Under the pieces are notes generated by a model. It was not told where the DNA came from and did no database searches. It was given only the letters and a program-made list of their open reading frames with translations. Shown here in pieces: positions 56,743 to 64,000 of a stretch of DNA of 64,000 nucleotides; within the stretch, counting starts at the first letter, position 1, and each line of letters begins with the position of its first letter. This DNA comes from Burkholderiales bacterium (GTDB lineage Bacteria > Pseudomonadota > Gammaproteobacteria > Burkholderiales > Burkholderiaceae_E), in contig JAPLQE010000047.1 of the NCBI GenBank assembly GCA_026399835.1, forward strand, positions 1-64,000, read 5' to 3'. The position numbers were made by a program, and so were the translations under genes.

Positions 56743-57663
56743 TCAGCCCGACGGCACCTCGCCCCAGAGCCAGGCCGCGCCGCGCACCCCGGACGAATCG
56801 CCATGCGCGCTGCGCACGATGCGCGTGCGCAGATCGTCCGAGAACACGAGCGGCTGCAGCCGCACCGGCAGCGACGCATACACGGCCTCGATGTTCGACA
56901 GGCCGCCGCCGAGCACGACGACGTCGGGGTCGAGCACGTCGATCACCATCGCGAGCCCGCGGGCGAGCCGTCCGAGCCAGCGCTCGAGGCTCGCGAGCGC
57001 GGCCGGCTCGCCCGCGGCGGCCCGCGCGGCGAGCGCCGCCGCATCGAGCGGCTCGCCGCTCGTGCGCAGGTGGTCCTCAGCCAGTGCCGGTCCCGACAGC
57101 CAGGTCTCGATGCAGCCCGTGCGTCCGCACCAGCAGCGGGGCCCGGGACGCTCGTCGTCGCGGGGCGCCGGCAGTGGCACGTGTCCCCATTCGCCGGCGA
57201 TGCCGTTCGCGCCCGAGAGCGGGCGCCCGTGCACCGCGATGCCTGCGCCCACGCCGGTGCCGAGGATCGCGGCGAACACCACGTCGGCGCCGGCCCCCGC
57301 CCCGTCCGCGGCCTCGGACACCGCGAGGCAGTTGGCGTCGTTCTGGATGCGCACCTCGCGCCCGAGCGCTGCCTGCAGGTCCTCCCGCAGCGGCCGGTGG
57401 TTGAGCCACATCGAGTTCGCGTTCTTCACGCGGCCAGTGAGCGCCGAGATCGTTCCGGGAATGCCGATGCCCACCGTGCCCTGCCCGCCGAGCTCGCGTT
57501 CGGCCGCGTCGACCAGCGCGGCGATCGCGGCGACGGTCGCCGGATAGTCGTCGCGCGGCGTGGGCATGCGCCGACGCAGCCGGGTCGTGCCGTCGCGATC
57601 GAGTGCGGCGATCTCGATCTTGGTGCCGCCGAGATCGACGCCGAGGCGCCAGTGAGGGTTCAT
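56743..57663 (-). CDS. ROK-family sugar kinase (fructokinase/N-acetylglucosamine-kinase-like)
   Basis: The 306-residue cytoplasmic kinase phosphorylates a hexose using ATP. It has the phosphate loop GVDLGGTKIEIAALD at residues 8-22, NDANCLAVSEAADG, TGVGAGIAVHG, the GEWGHVPL motif, and the ROK zinc site CWCGRTGCIETWLSGPAL. The ATG at 57663 gives MNPHWRLGVDLGG, the normal start; the frame is open upstream but without family sequence. It is divergent from the ABC transporter genes. The exact hexose cannot be told. Confidence 0.85.
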   Translation of the reverse strand: MNPHWRLGVDLGGTKIEIAALDRDGTTRLRRRMPTPRDDYPATVAAIAALVDAAERELGGQGTVGIGIPGTISALTGRVKNANSMWLNHRPLREDLQAALGREVRIQNDANCLAVSEAADGAGAGADVVFAAILGTGVGAGIAVHGRPLSGANGIAGEWGHVPLPAPRDDERPGPRCWCGRTGCIETWLSGPALAEDHLRTSGEPLDAAALAARAAAGEPAALASLERWLGRLARGLAMVIDVLDPDVVVLGGGLSNIEAVYASLPVRLQPLVFSDDLRTRIVRSAHGDSSGVRGAAWLWGEVPSG

Positions 57664-57788
57664 GTGCGGTCGCGGGGTGCTCGCATCGTCCGATGATGCC
57701 GCAGATCCGCGACCGTTCCGAATGCAGCGGATGCGCACCGACTGACACCGCATCCACGGCGACATGCCCCGACGATCCAAGGGTCCAC

Positions 57789-57818
57789 TTGCCATGCGGG
57801 GCCGTTGCAGCTTATAAG
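57789..57818 (+). promoter_or_regulatory. Promoter of the livG operon
   Basis: TTGCCA at 57789-57794 and TATAAG at 57813-57818 are separated by 18 bases. The following 57 bases lead to the livG ATG. This is a good sigma70-type match in very GC-rich surroundings. Confidence 0.6.
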
Positions 57819-57875
57819 CTAGCCCTTCCTCGGAGCACGCCACATCAAGGCGAGCCCGGACGTGGACGGAGACAC

Positions 57876-58664
57876 ATGACCCGTGGCGGAGACGACGCTC
57901 TGTTGAGCGTGCGCGGCGTGACCGTGAAGTTCGGCGGCATCGTCGCGCTGGACGCGGTGACGTTCGATGTGCCCAAGGGCGGCGTGTGCGGACTGATCGG
58001 CCCGAATGGCGCCGGCAAGACGACGCTGTTCAACTGCCTGAGCCGGCTGTACCAGTACCAGGAGGGGGACATCCTCTTCGAGGGCCAGTCGGTCACGCGC
58101 ACGCCGGTGCACGACATCGCGAAGCTCGGCATCGGCCGCACCTTCCAGAACCTCGCGATGTTCCAGACGCTCTCGGTCGAGAGCAACATCATGATCGGCG
58201 CGCACAGCCGCTCGAGGTCCGGCTTCGCGGTGAGCGCGCTCGGGCTGGGCTCGGTCGAGGCCGAGGAAGCGACGCTGCGCACGCGCGCCGCGTCGATCAT
58301 GGACTACCTCAAGCTGACCCAGCACAAGGACCGGCTGGTCGCCGACCTGCCGTTCGGCATCAAGAAGCGCGTCGAGCTCGGCCGCGCGCTCGCCGCCGAC
58401 CCCAAGCTGCTGCTGCTCGACGAGCCGGCGGCCGGCCTGAACCACGAGGAGCTGTCCTCGCTCGGCGACCTGATCAAGGACATCCGCGATCGGCTCGGCA
58501 TCACGGTGCTGCTGGTCGAGCACCACATGAGCCTGGTGATGAGCGTGTCCGACAAGGTCGTCGCGCTGAACTTCGGCCGCCGGATCGCCGAGGGCACGCC
58601 CGCCGAGATCCAGCGCCACCCCGACGTGATCGCCGCGTACCTCGGAGCCCCGGCCGATGCCTGA
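57876..58664 (+). CDS. livG: Branched-chain-amino-acid-type ABC importer ATPase LivG
   Basis: LivG is one of two ATPases of a HAAT-type importer for branched-chain amino acids or related carboxylates. The 262-residue protein has Walker A GPNGAGKTTLF near residue 43, Q-loop in GRTFQNLAMFQTLSV, Walker B LLLLDEPAAGLN, and the switch His in VEHHMSLVMSV. The ABC signature is atypical (LPFGIKKRVELGRAL instead of LSGGQ), which is usual for LivG. It is the first gene of livGFHMK and overlaps livF by eight bases. Confidence 0.9.
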   Translation: MTRGGDDALLSVRGVTVKFGGIVALDAVTFDVPKGGVCGLIGPNGAGKTTLFNCLSRLYQYQEGDILFEGQSVTRTPVHDIAKLGIGRTFQNLAMFQTLSVESNIMIGAHSRSRSGFAVSALGLGSVEAEEATLRTRAASIMDYLKLTQHKDRLVADLPFGIKKRVELGRALAADPKLLLLDEPAAGLNHEELSSLGDLIKDIRDRLGITVLLVEHHMSLVMSVSDKVVALNFGRRIAEGTPAEIQRHPDVIAAYLGAPADA

Positions 58665-59370
58665 TCTGCTCGAAGTGAAGGGGCTCACCGCCTCGTACGG
58701 CGCCACCCAGGTCCTGTTCGACATCGACTTCCGGCTGGCCCAGGGCGAGATCACCGCCATCCTCGGCGCCAACGGCGCCGGCAAGACGACGACACTGCGC
58801 GCGATCTGCCAGGCGGTGAAGACCGGCGGCAGCGTGCAGTTCGACGGCCAGCAGCTGGTCGGCAAGTCGACCGAGAGCGTGGTGCGGCTGGGCGTGGCCC
58901 AGGTGCCCGACGGGCGCGGCACCTTCACCGCGCTGTCGGTCGAGGACAACCTGAAGCTCGGTGCGTATGTCCGAAAGGATCGCGCCGGGATCGCCCAGGA
59001 CATCGAGAAGGCCTACACGCGATTCCCGAGGCTCAAGGAGCGCCGCCACCAGCAGGCCGGCACGCTGTCGGGCGGCGAGCAGCAGATGCTCGCGATCAGC
59101 CGCGCGCTGATGCTGCGCCCGCGACTGCTGCTGCTCGACGAGCCTTCGTTCGGGCTGGCCCCGCTGATCGTCGCCGAGATCTTCCGGATCATGCGCAGGA
59201 TCAACGAGGAGGAGAAGGTCAGCATGCTGCTGGTCGAGCAGAACGCGAACATCGCGCTCGACGTCGCCCACCATGCCTACCTGCTCGAGACGGGTCGGAT
59301 CGCGGTCAGCGGTCCGAGCGCGCAGATCAAGAACGACGAGACGATCCGCCGGGTCTACCTCGGCTACTGA
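58657..59370 (+). CDS. livF: Branched-chain-amino-acid-type ABC importer ATPase LivF
   Basis: LivF is the second ATPase of the importer. The 237-residue protein has Walker A GANGAGKTTTLRA near residue 36, the clear ABC signature LSGGEQQMLAISRAL, Walker B LLLLDEPSFGLAPL, and the switch His replaced by Gln in LVEQNANIAL, which is normal for LivF. It lies between livG and livH, and it begins inside the 3' end of livG. Confidence 0.9.
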   Translation: MPDLLEVKGLTASYGATQVLFDIDFRLAQGEITAILGANGAGKTTTLRAICQAVKTGGSVQFDGQQLVGKSTESVVRLGVAQVPDGRGTFTALSVEDNLKLGAYVRKDRAGIAQDIEKAYTRFPRLKERRHQQAGTLSGGEQQMLAISRALMLRPRLLLLDEPSFGLAPLIVAEIFRIMRRINEEEKVSMLLVEQNANIALDVAHHAYLLETGRIAVSGPSAQIKNDETIRRVYLGY

Positions 59371-59381
59371 GACCGACACGC

Positions 59382-60254
59382 ATGGAAGCCTTCCTCCACC
59401 AGGTCTTCGCCGGCATCGCCACGGGCGGCATCTACGCGTCGGTGGCGCTCGCGCTGGTGATGATCTACCAGTCGACCCACCACATCAATTTCGCCCAGGG
59501 CGAGATGGCGATGTTCAGCACGTTCATCGCATGGTGGCTGATCCAGGTCGGCATGCCGTACTGGGTCGCCTTCTTCCTCACCATTGGCATCTCGTTCGTG
59601 GGCGGGCTGGTGATCCAGCGCACGATCTTGAAGCCGGTCGAGAAGGCGCCGGTGCTCACGAACGTGATCGTGTTCATCGGCCTGCTGGTGATCTTCAACT
59701 CGGTCGCGGGCTGGGTGTTCGACCACACCATCAAGCCCTTCCCGACACCGTTCCCGAAGGGCTCGTTCATCGAGAGCAAGTACTTCAGCGCCCACGAGAT
59801 CGGCACCATCGTCGTGATGCTCTGCGTGCTCGCGGTGCTGTTCTCGTTCCTGCGCTTCACGCCGGTGGGCCTGGCGATGCGCGCGGCCGCGCAGAACCCC
59901 GAGTCGGCCCGGCTCGTCGGCATCCGAGTGTCCTGGATGCTGGGCATCGGCTGGGGGCTGGCGGCGGCGATCGGCGCGGTGGCCGGCATGATGATCGCGC
60001 CGATCGTGTTCCTCGAGCCGAACATGTTCTCGGGCATCCTGCTCTACGGCTTCGCCGCGGCGCTGCTGGGCGGTATCGACAACCCCTGGGGCGCGGTGAT
60101 CGGCGGCTTCATCGTCGGCGTGCTCGAGAACATCCTGGGTGCCTACGTGATCGGCACCGAGCTCAAGCTGTCCGTGGCGCTGGTGCTGATCGTCGTCACG
60201 CTGACCCTCAAGCCGAACGGCCTGTTCGGCAAGGCCGTGGTGACCCGCGTATGA
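59382..60254 (+). CDS. livH: Branched-chain-amino-acid-type ABC permease LivH
   Basis: LivH is one of the two inner-membrane permeases. The 290-residue protein has about eight helices. Its start MEAFLHQVFAGIATGGIYASVALALVMIYQSTHHINFAQGEMAMF and the EAA-like cytoplasmic motif RAAAQNPESARLVGI are characteristic. It is 11 bases after livF and overlaps livM by four bases. Confidence 0.92.
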   Translation: MEAFLHQVFAGIATGGIYASVALALVMIYQSTHHINFAQGEMAMFSTFIAWWLIQVGMPYWVAFFLTIGISFVGGLVIQRTILKPVEKAPVLTNVIVFIGLLVIFNSVAGWVFDHTIKPFPTPFPKGSFIESKYFSAHEIGTIVVMLCVLAVLFSFLRFTPVGLAMRAAAQNPESARLVGIRVSWMLGIGWGLAAAIGAVAGMMIAPIVFLEPNMFSGILLYGFAAALLGGIDNPWGAVIGGFIVGVLENILGAYVIGTELKLSVALVLIVVTLTLKPNGLFGKAVVTRV

Positions 60255-61303
60255 ACTCGTCCAAGCGCACGTGGATCCTCGTCGGCGGGCTGCTGCTGCT
60301 CGTCGGCCTGGTGGTGCTGCCGTTCCTGGTCAAGAACTTCCGGGTGTTCCAGCTCAACATGGTGATGGTCTACGCGATCGCCATCCTGGGCCTGAACATC
60401 CTGACGGGCTACAACGGTCAGATCTCGCTCGGGCACGGCGCGTTCTACGCGATCGGCGCGTATGTCGCGGCGATGCTGATGGCCTACGGCGGCTGGCCGT
60501 TCTGGCTGACCCTGCCGGTGGCCGCGCTCGTCTGCTTCGTGTTCGGCTATCTGATGGGCTTCCCGGCCTTGAGGCTGGGCGGGCACTACCTCGCGCTCGC
60601 GACCTTCGCGCTCGCGCTCGCGATACCGCAGCTGCTCAAGTACAAGGCGATCGAGGGCTGGACCGGCGGCGTGATGGGCATCGTGCTGAACAAGCCCGAG
60701 CCGCCCTTCGAGTTCTCGATGTTCGGCCAGCCGCTGTCGCAGGACCGCTGGCTGTACTTCGTGATCCTCGCGACGCTGCTGCTGATGTTCCTGGTCGCCT
60801 GGCGGCTGCTGCGCGGCCGGGTCGGCCGCGCGCTGATCGCCATCCGCGACCATCCGATCGCCGCCGCGGCGATGGGCATCAACCTGCCGGTCTTCAAGTC
60901 GCTGACCTTCGGCGTGTCGGCCGCGTTCACCGGCGTGGCCGGTGCGCTCGGCGCGGTCACGGTCGCCTTCGTGTCGCCCGACAGCTTCACGGTGTTCCTG
61001 TCGATCACGCTGCTCGTCGGCGTCGTCGTCGGCGGTCTCGCGACGATCCATGGCGCGATCTTCGGGGCGTTCTTCATCCAGTTCGTGCCGCACTGGGCCG
61101 AGGACATCTCCAAGTCCGCGCCCTGGGCGATCTACGGCGTGTTCCTGATCCTGCTGATGTACCTGATGCCGACCGGCGCCGCCGGCCTGATCGACCGCGT
61201 CCTGGCCCGCTTCAAGGGCTCGGCGCCTGCTGCCAACCCCTCCGGACCGTCCGCATCCGCGGCGGCGCCGGCATCGACCCACCCTGTTGGAGGAAAGCTC
61301 TGA
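60251..61303 (+). CDS. livM: Branched-chain-amino-acid-type ABC permease LivM
   Basis: LivM is the second inner-membrane permease. The 350-residue protein has about nine helices and the motifs LNILTGYNGQISLGHGAFYAIGAY and RAIRDHPIAAAAMGINLPVFK-type cytoplasmic loop (here LIAIRDHPIAAAAMG). A short Pro/Ser/Ala-rich C-terminal tail (about residues 325-350) is extra. The ATG overlaps the livH stop by four bases and its own TGA overlaps the livK ATG by one base. Confidence 0.92.
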   Translation: MNSSKRTWILVGGLLLLVGLVVLPFLVKNFRVFQLNMVMVYAIAILGLNILTGYNGQISLGHGAFYAIGAYVAAMLMAYGGWPFWLTLPVAALVCFVFGYLMGFPALRLGGHYLALATFALALAIPQLLKYKAIEGWTGGVMGIVLNKPEPPFEFSMFGQPLSQDRWLYFVILATLLLMFLVAWRLLRGRVGRALIAIRDHPIAAAAMGINLPVFKSLTFGVSAAFTGVAGALGAVTVAFVSPDSFTVFLSITLLVGVVVGGLATIHGAIFGAFFIQFVPHWAEDISKSAPWAIYGVFLILLMYLMPTGAAGLIDRVLARFKGSAPAANPSGPSASAAAPASTHPVGGKL

Positions 61304-62508
61304 TGAAACGCAAGTTCCTGACCCTGGCACTCGCCGGCGTGAGCGCGGCGCTGATCGGCGTGCCGGCCGCCGCCCAGAAGAAGTACGACGAGGGCGCGAG
61401 CGACAAGGAGATAAAGATCGGCGGCATCAGCCCGTACTCGGGCCCCGCGTCGGCGTACGGCACGATCGGCAAGGCGATCGACGCCTACTTCAAGAAGGTC
61501 AACGCCGAGGGCGGGATCAACGGCCGGCAGGTCAAGTTCATCACGCTCGACGACGGCTACAACCCGGCGCGCACCGTCGAGCAGACCCGCAAGCTCGTCG
61601 AGCAGGAGGAGGTCCTCCTGCTGTTCAACACGCTGGGCACCCCGCCGAACACGGCGATCCACAAGTACATGAACCAGAAGAAGGTGCCGCAGCTGTTCGT
61701 CGCGACCGGCGCCACGCTGTGGGGCGACCCGAAGAACTTCCCGTGGACGATGGGCTGGCAGCCCAACTACCAGGCCGAGGGCAAGATCTACGCGGCGCAC
61801 ATCCTCGAGACCAAGCCGAACGCCAAGATCGGCATCCTGATGCAGAACGACGACTACGGTCGCGACTACCTGAAGGGCTTCCTCGACGGGCTGGGCGACA
61901 AGGCCAAGGCGATGGTCGTCAAGCAAGTGACCTACGAGGTGACCGACCCGACCGTCGACTCGCAGATGGTCGAGCTCAAGGGCTCGGGCGCCGACACGTT
62001 CTTCAACATCACCACGCCGAAGTTCGCGGCGCAGGCGATCAAGAAGGCGGCCGAGATCGGCTGGAAGCCGGTGCACTACCTGAACTCGGTGTCCAACGCC
62101 GCGGGCGCGGTGATGACGACGGCGGGCGCGGAGAACGGCGTCGGCGTGATCTCGGCCTTCTACCTGAAGGACCCGACCGATCCGCAGTGGCAGAACTCGG
62201 CCGAGTACAAGGAGTGGCTGTCCTGGATGCAGAAGTACTTCCCGGGCGGCGACCTGAAGGACAACCTGAACGTCTTCGGCTACACCGTCGCGCAGACGCT
62301 GGTGGAGGTGCTGAAGAAGTCGGGCGACACGCTGACGCGCGAGAACATCATGAAGCAGGCCGCCAACCTGGACCTGACGCTGCCGATGCTGCTGCCCGGC
62401 GTGAACATCAAGACCGGCCCGGACGACTTCTTCCCGATCGAGCGCGAGCAGCTGGCGCGCTGGGACGGCAAGACCTGGGTGCTGTTCGGCAAGGTGATCG
62501 GTCGGTGA
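61303..62508 (+). CDS. livK: Periplasmic substrate-binding protein of the ABC importer (LivK-like)
   Basis: This 401-residue protein binds the substrate in the periplasm and delivers it to LivHM. It has a signal peptide (MKRKFLTLALAGVSAALIGV, ending AAAQ near residue 26) and the type I periplasmic-binding fold with IKIGGISPYSGPASAYG, GGINGRQVKFITLDDGYNP and GILMQNDDYGRDYLKGF. Its similarity is to the broad Leu/Ile/Val-binding group, which includes proteins that bind aromatic or aliphatic acids. The next gene encodes an acyl-CoA synthetase, which fits a carboxylate substrate. A GGAGG site precedes the ATG. Confidence 0.9.
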   Translation: MKRKFLTLALAGVSAALIGVPAAAQKKYDEGASDKEIKIGGISPYSGPASAYGTIGKAIDAYFKKVNAEGGINGRQVKFITLDDGYNPARTVEQTRKLVEQEEVLLLFNTLGTPPNTAIHKYMNQKKVPQLFVATGATLWGDPKNFPWTMGWQPNYQAEGKIYAAHILETKPNAKIGILMQNDDYGRDYLKGFLDGLGDKAKAMVVKQVTYEVTDPTVDSQMVELKGSGADTFFNITTPKFAAQAIKKAAEIGWKPVHYLNSVSNAAGAVMTTAGAENGVGVISAFYLKDPTDPQWQNSAEYKEWLSWMQKYFPGGDLKDNLNVFGYTVAQTLVEVLKKSGDTLTRENIMKQAANLDLTLPMLLPGVNIKTGPDDFFPIEREQLARWDGKTWVLFGKVIGR

Positions 62509-62520
62509 CGACCGGCGCCT

Positions 62521-62552
62521 GATCGGGTCGAGCCGATCGGCTCGACCCGATC
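62521..62552 (+). terminator. First of two tandem hairpins after livK
   Basis: GATCGGGTCGAGCC and GGCTCGACCCGATC form a perfect 14-bp stem with a four-base loop (GATC), 13 bases after the livK stop. Only TT follows the stem, so it is a strong hairpin but a poor U tract; it may be a terminator or an mRNA-end stabiliser. Confidence 0.65.
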
Positions 62553-62562
62553 TTGCCGACCT

Positions 62563-62608
62563 GAACGGGCCCGCCCGCCCCACGGCGTGCGGGCCCGTTC
62601 TTTCGTTT
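62563..62608 (+). terminator. Rho-independent terminator after livK
   Basis: GAACGGGCCCGC (62563-62574) and GCGGGCCCGTTC (62589-62600) form a perfect 12-bp GC-rich stem, followed by TTTCGTTT. This is the clearest intrinsic terminator in the window and separates the importer operon from the acyl-CoA synthetase gene. Confidence 0.85.
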
Positions 62609-62630
62609 CCTGCACGCGCGGAGCACGACC

Positions 62631-64000
62631 GTGACGACCCCCCTCGACGATCCCCAGGTCTTCGTCCCCGACCTGCTGGCCAACCACGCGCGCTTCCAGC
62701 CGCACAAGGAGGCCGTGGTCTGCGGCGACGTGCGGCGCAGCTGGGGCGACTTCGACGCGAACATCAGCCGCATCGCGCACGCGCTGCTCGGTGCGGGCCT
62801 GGCGCGGGGCGATCGGGTCGCGGTGCTGATGGGCAACCGCGTCGAGATGCTCGAGGCGGTGTTCGGCATCATCCGCGCCGGCGGCTGCGCGGTGCCGCTG
62901 TCGGGGCTGCTGACCGGCCCGCAGCTCGCCGGCCTGATCGCCGACTCCGGCGCGATCGGCGCCTTCGCGACCGCCGACTTCCGTGCGAAGCTCGATGCGC
63001 TGCCCGAGCGCCCGGCCTGCCTGCGTGCCGACCTGCTGGTCGCGGCGGACGAGGGCGCGGGGCCCGCGTGGCGCGCGCTCGCGGCGTTCGTCGAGGGCAT
63101 GCCCGCCACGCAGCCGGCGGTGACCTACCGGCTCGACGACACCTTCAACATCATCTATTCATCGGGCACGACCGGCCTGCCCAAGGGCATCGTGCAGACC
63201 CACCGCGCCCGCCAGCACTGGGCGTGGTCGAACGCGCTGGAGCTCGGCATCCGCGACACCAGCCGCGCGCTGACCACCACCTCGCTGTACTCGAACGGCA
63301 CCTGGCTGGTGATGCTGCCGGTGCTGTTCTGCGGCGGCACGCTGGTGGCGATGCCGACCTTCGATCCGAAGGCCTTCCTCGAGACCGTCGCCGCCGAGCG
63401 CATCACCCATACGTTCATGGTGCCCTCGCAGTTCATCATGGTGCTGGCCGAGCCCGCGCTCGCGGCGGCCGACACCGGGTCGCTGCAGTCGATCCTGTGC
63501 GCCGGCTCGCCGTTGCGCCCGGACACCAAGCGGCAGGTCATCGACCGGTTCGGGCCGCTGCTGACCGAGCTGTACGGCTTCTCCGAGGGCTTCGCCACCA
63601 TGCTCAAGCCCTGGCATCCGGCCTCGAAGTTCGAGACGGTGGGCACGCCGGTCGTCGGCTACGAGATCCGCATCGTCGACGACGCGGGGCGGGAGCTCGC
63701 GCGCGGCGAGACCGGCGAGATCTGCGGCTACGGCGCGGGGATGATGCAGGGTTATCACGGCAAGCCCGAGGAGACCGCCAAGCTCGTCTGGCGCGACGAG
63801 CGCGGTCGCACGTTCATGCGCTCGGGCGACATCGGCCGGCTCGACGCGGACGGCTTCCTGTCGATCCTCGACCGCAAGAAGGACATGATCATCAGCGGCG
63901 GCTTCAACGTGTTCCCGAGCGACCTCGAGCAGGTGGTCGCCGGGCACGAGGCGGTCATGGACGTGACCGTGATCGGCATTCCGCACGAGCGCTGGGGCGA
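62631..64000 (+). CDS. AMP-binding acyl-CoA synthetase (partial, runs off the window)
   Basis: At least 456 residues are visible from the GTG at 62631 (MTTPLDDPQVFVPDLL), which has GGAG about nine bases upstream. The enzyme activates a carboxylic acid to its CoA thioester through an acyl-AMP. ATP motif YSSGTTGLPKGIVQTH is near residue 180, A5 ELYGFSEGFATM near 315, and the A7-A8 hinge SGDIGRLDADGFLSILDRKKDMIISGGFNVFPSDLE near 400-435; only the last C-terminal piece is cut off. The substrate is not certain; the feruloyl/medium-chain class is plausible. It is next to a LivK-type importer, consistent with uptake and activation of the same acid. Confidence 0.88.
   Translation, partial: MTTPLDDPQVFVPDLLANHARFQPHKEAVVCGDVRRSWGDFDANISRIAHALLGAGLARGDRVAVLMGNRVEMLEAVFGIIRAGGCAVPLSGLLTGPQLAGLIADSGAIGAFATADFRAKLDALPERPACLRADLLVAADEGAGPAWRALAAFVEGMPATQPAVTYRLDDTFNIIYSSGTTGLPKGIVQTHRARQHWAWSNALELGIRDTSRALTTTSLYSNGTWLVMLPVLFCGGTLVAMPTFDPKAFLETVAAERITHTFMVPSQFIMVLAEPALAAADTGSLQSILCAGSPLRPDTKRQVIDRFGPLLTELYGFSEGFATMLKPWHPASKFETVGTPVVGYEIRIVDDAGRELARGETGEICGYGAGMMQGYHGKPEETAKLVWRDERGRTFMRSGDIGRLDADGFLSILDRKKDMIISGGFNVFPSDLEQVVAGHEAVMDVTVIGIPHERWG

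Noticed and set aside
58501-59379. Minus-strand open frame of about 290 codons opposite livG/livF
   Set aside because: The ABC ATPase motifs on the + strand are complete; the opposite frame shows only Arg/Leu/Asp/His-rich antisense sequence.
62521-62552. Palindrome as an attachment or recombination site
   Set aside because: No integrase or element boundary is nearby and a classical terminator follows within 11 bases, so a role in transcript ending is simpler.
62631-64000. Disrupted acyl-CoA synthetase
   Set aside because: The gene has no stop before the window edge and its motifs are in order; it is cut only by the edge of the window.

Overview
The window is GC-rich, densely coded chromosomal DNA from a betaproteobacterium, most likely of the order Burkholderiales. 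The reasons are the gene order rnpB - mraZ...ftsZ - peroxiredoxin - lpxC, then dciA/secA, then argJ - DUF815 ATPase - Nudix/ThiE-like - yacG - zapD - coaE - pilD ... pilC - pilB, together with base composition and codon use. No tRNA or rRNA gene, insertion sequence, prophage or CRISPR array was seen.

Layout. 1-6.8 kb is a metabolic section: the start of a probable histidine kinase gene, a DUF2306 membrane protein, dihydroorotase (pyrC), a DUF3025 protein, two D-erythronate/tetronate genes (otnK, denD), an opposing SDR dehydrogenase and a small FimV-like exported protein. 6.88-7.28 kb is the RNase P RNA gene. 7.4-24.9 kb is the complete division and cell-wall (dcw) operon mraZ-rsmH-ftsL-ftsI-murE-murF-mraY-murD-ftsW-murG-murC-ddlB-ftsQ-ftsA-ftsZ. 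Nearly all its junctions overlap by 1-8 bases, and a sigma70-type promoter overlaps a four-unit, 10-bp-period MraZ operator. 25-31 kb has a peroxiredoxin, lpxC, a 59-residue membrane protein, an HTH protein with a disabled receiver domain, dciA and secA. 31.0-35.1 kb is an accessory insert: a glycosyltransferase, a PAS/GAF/GGDEF/EAL protein behind an 11-bp tandem array, and the C-terminal remnant of an RsbQ-like hydrolase. 35.2-41.1 kb is the conserved argJ-to-pilD block. 41.2-49.8 kb is a second accessory block lying between pilD and pilCB: a histidine kinase/FixJ-type regulator pair, an exported HAD phosphatase, a sulfatase, a single-domain receiver and a membrane-anchored octahaem-HEAT-TPR protein. 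49.8-53.6 kb holds pilC, pilB and, coupled to pilB, a PAS protein whose GGDEF core has been cut out. 53.8-57.7 kb has an IlvD/Edd-family sugar-acid dehydratase, an exported alpha/beta hydrolase and a ROK sugar kinase. 57.8-64 kb is a LivGFHMK-type ABC importer ended by two strong hairpins, followed by a truncated acyl-CoA synthetase gene.

How it works together. The core genes build and divide the envelope: MurC-F, Ddl, MraY and MurG make lipid II, and FtsQ, L, I, W, A, Z and ZapD divide the cell. LpxC starts lipid A synthesis, SecA exports proteins, and PilB, PilC and PilD build type IV pili. Around this conserved frame sit signalling genes, several with odd or decayed domains. The accessory insert between pilD and pilC is the best candidate for an undescribed linked function: sensing plus periplasmic hydrolases plus electron transfer. 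That link rests on gene order only.
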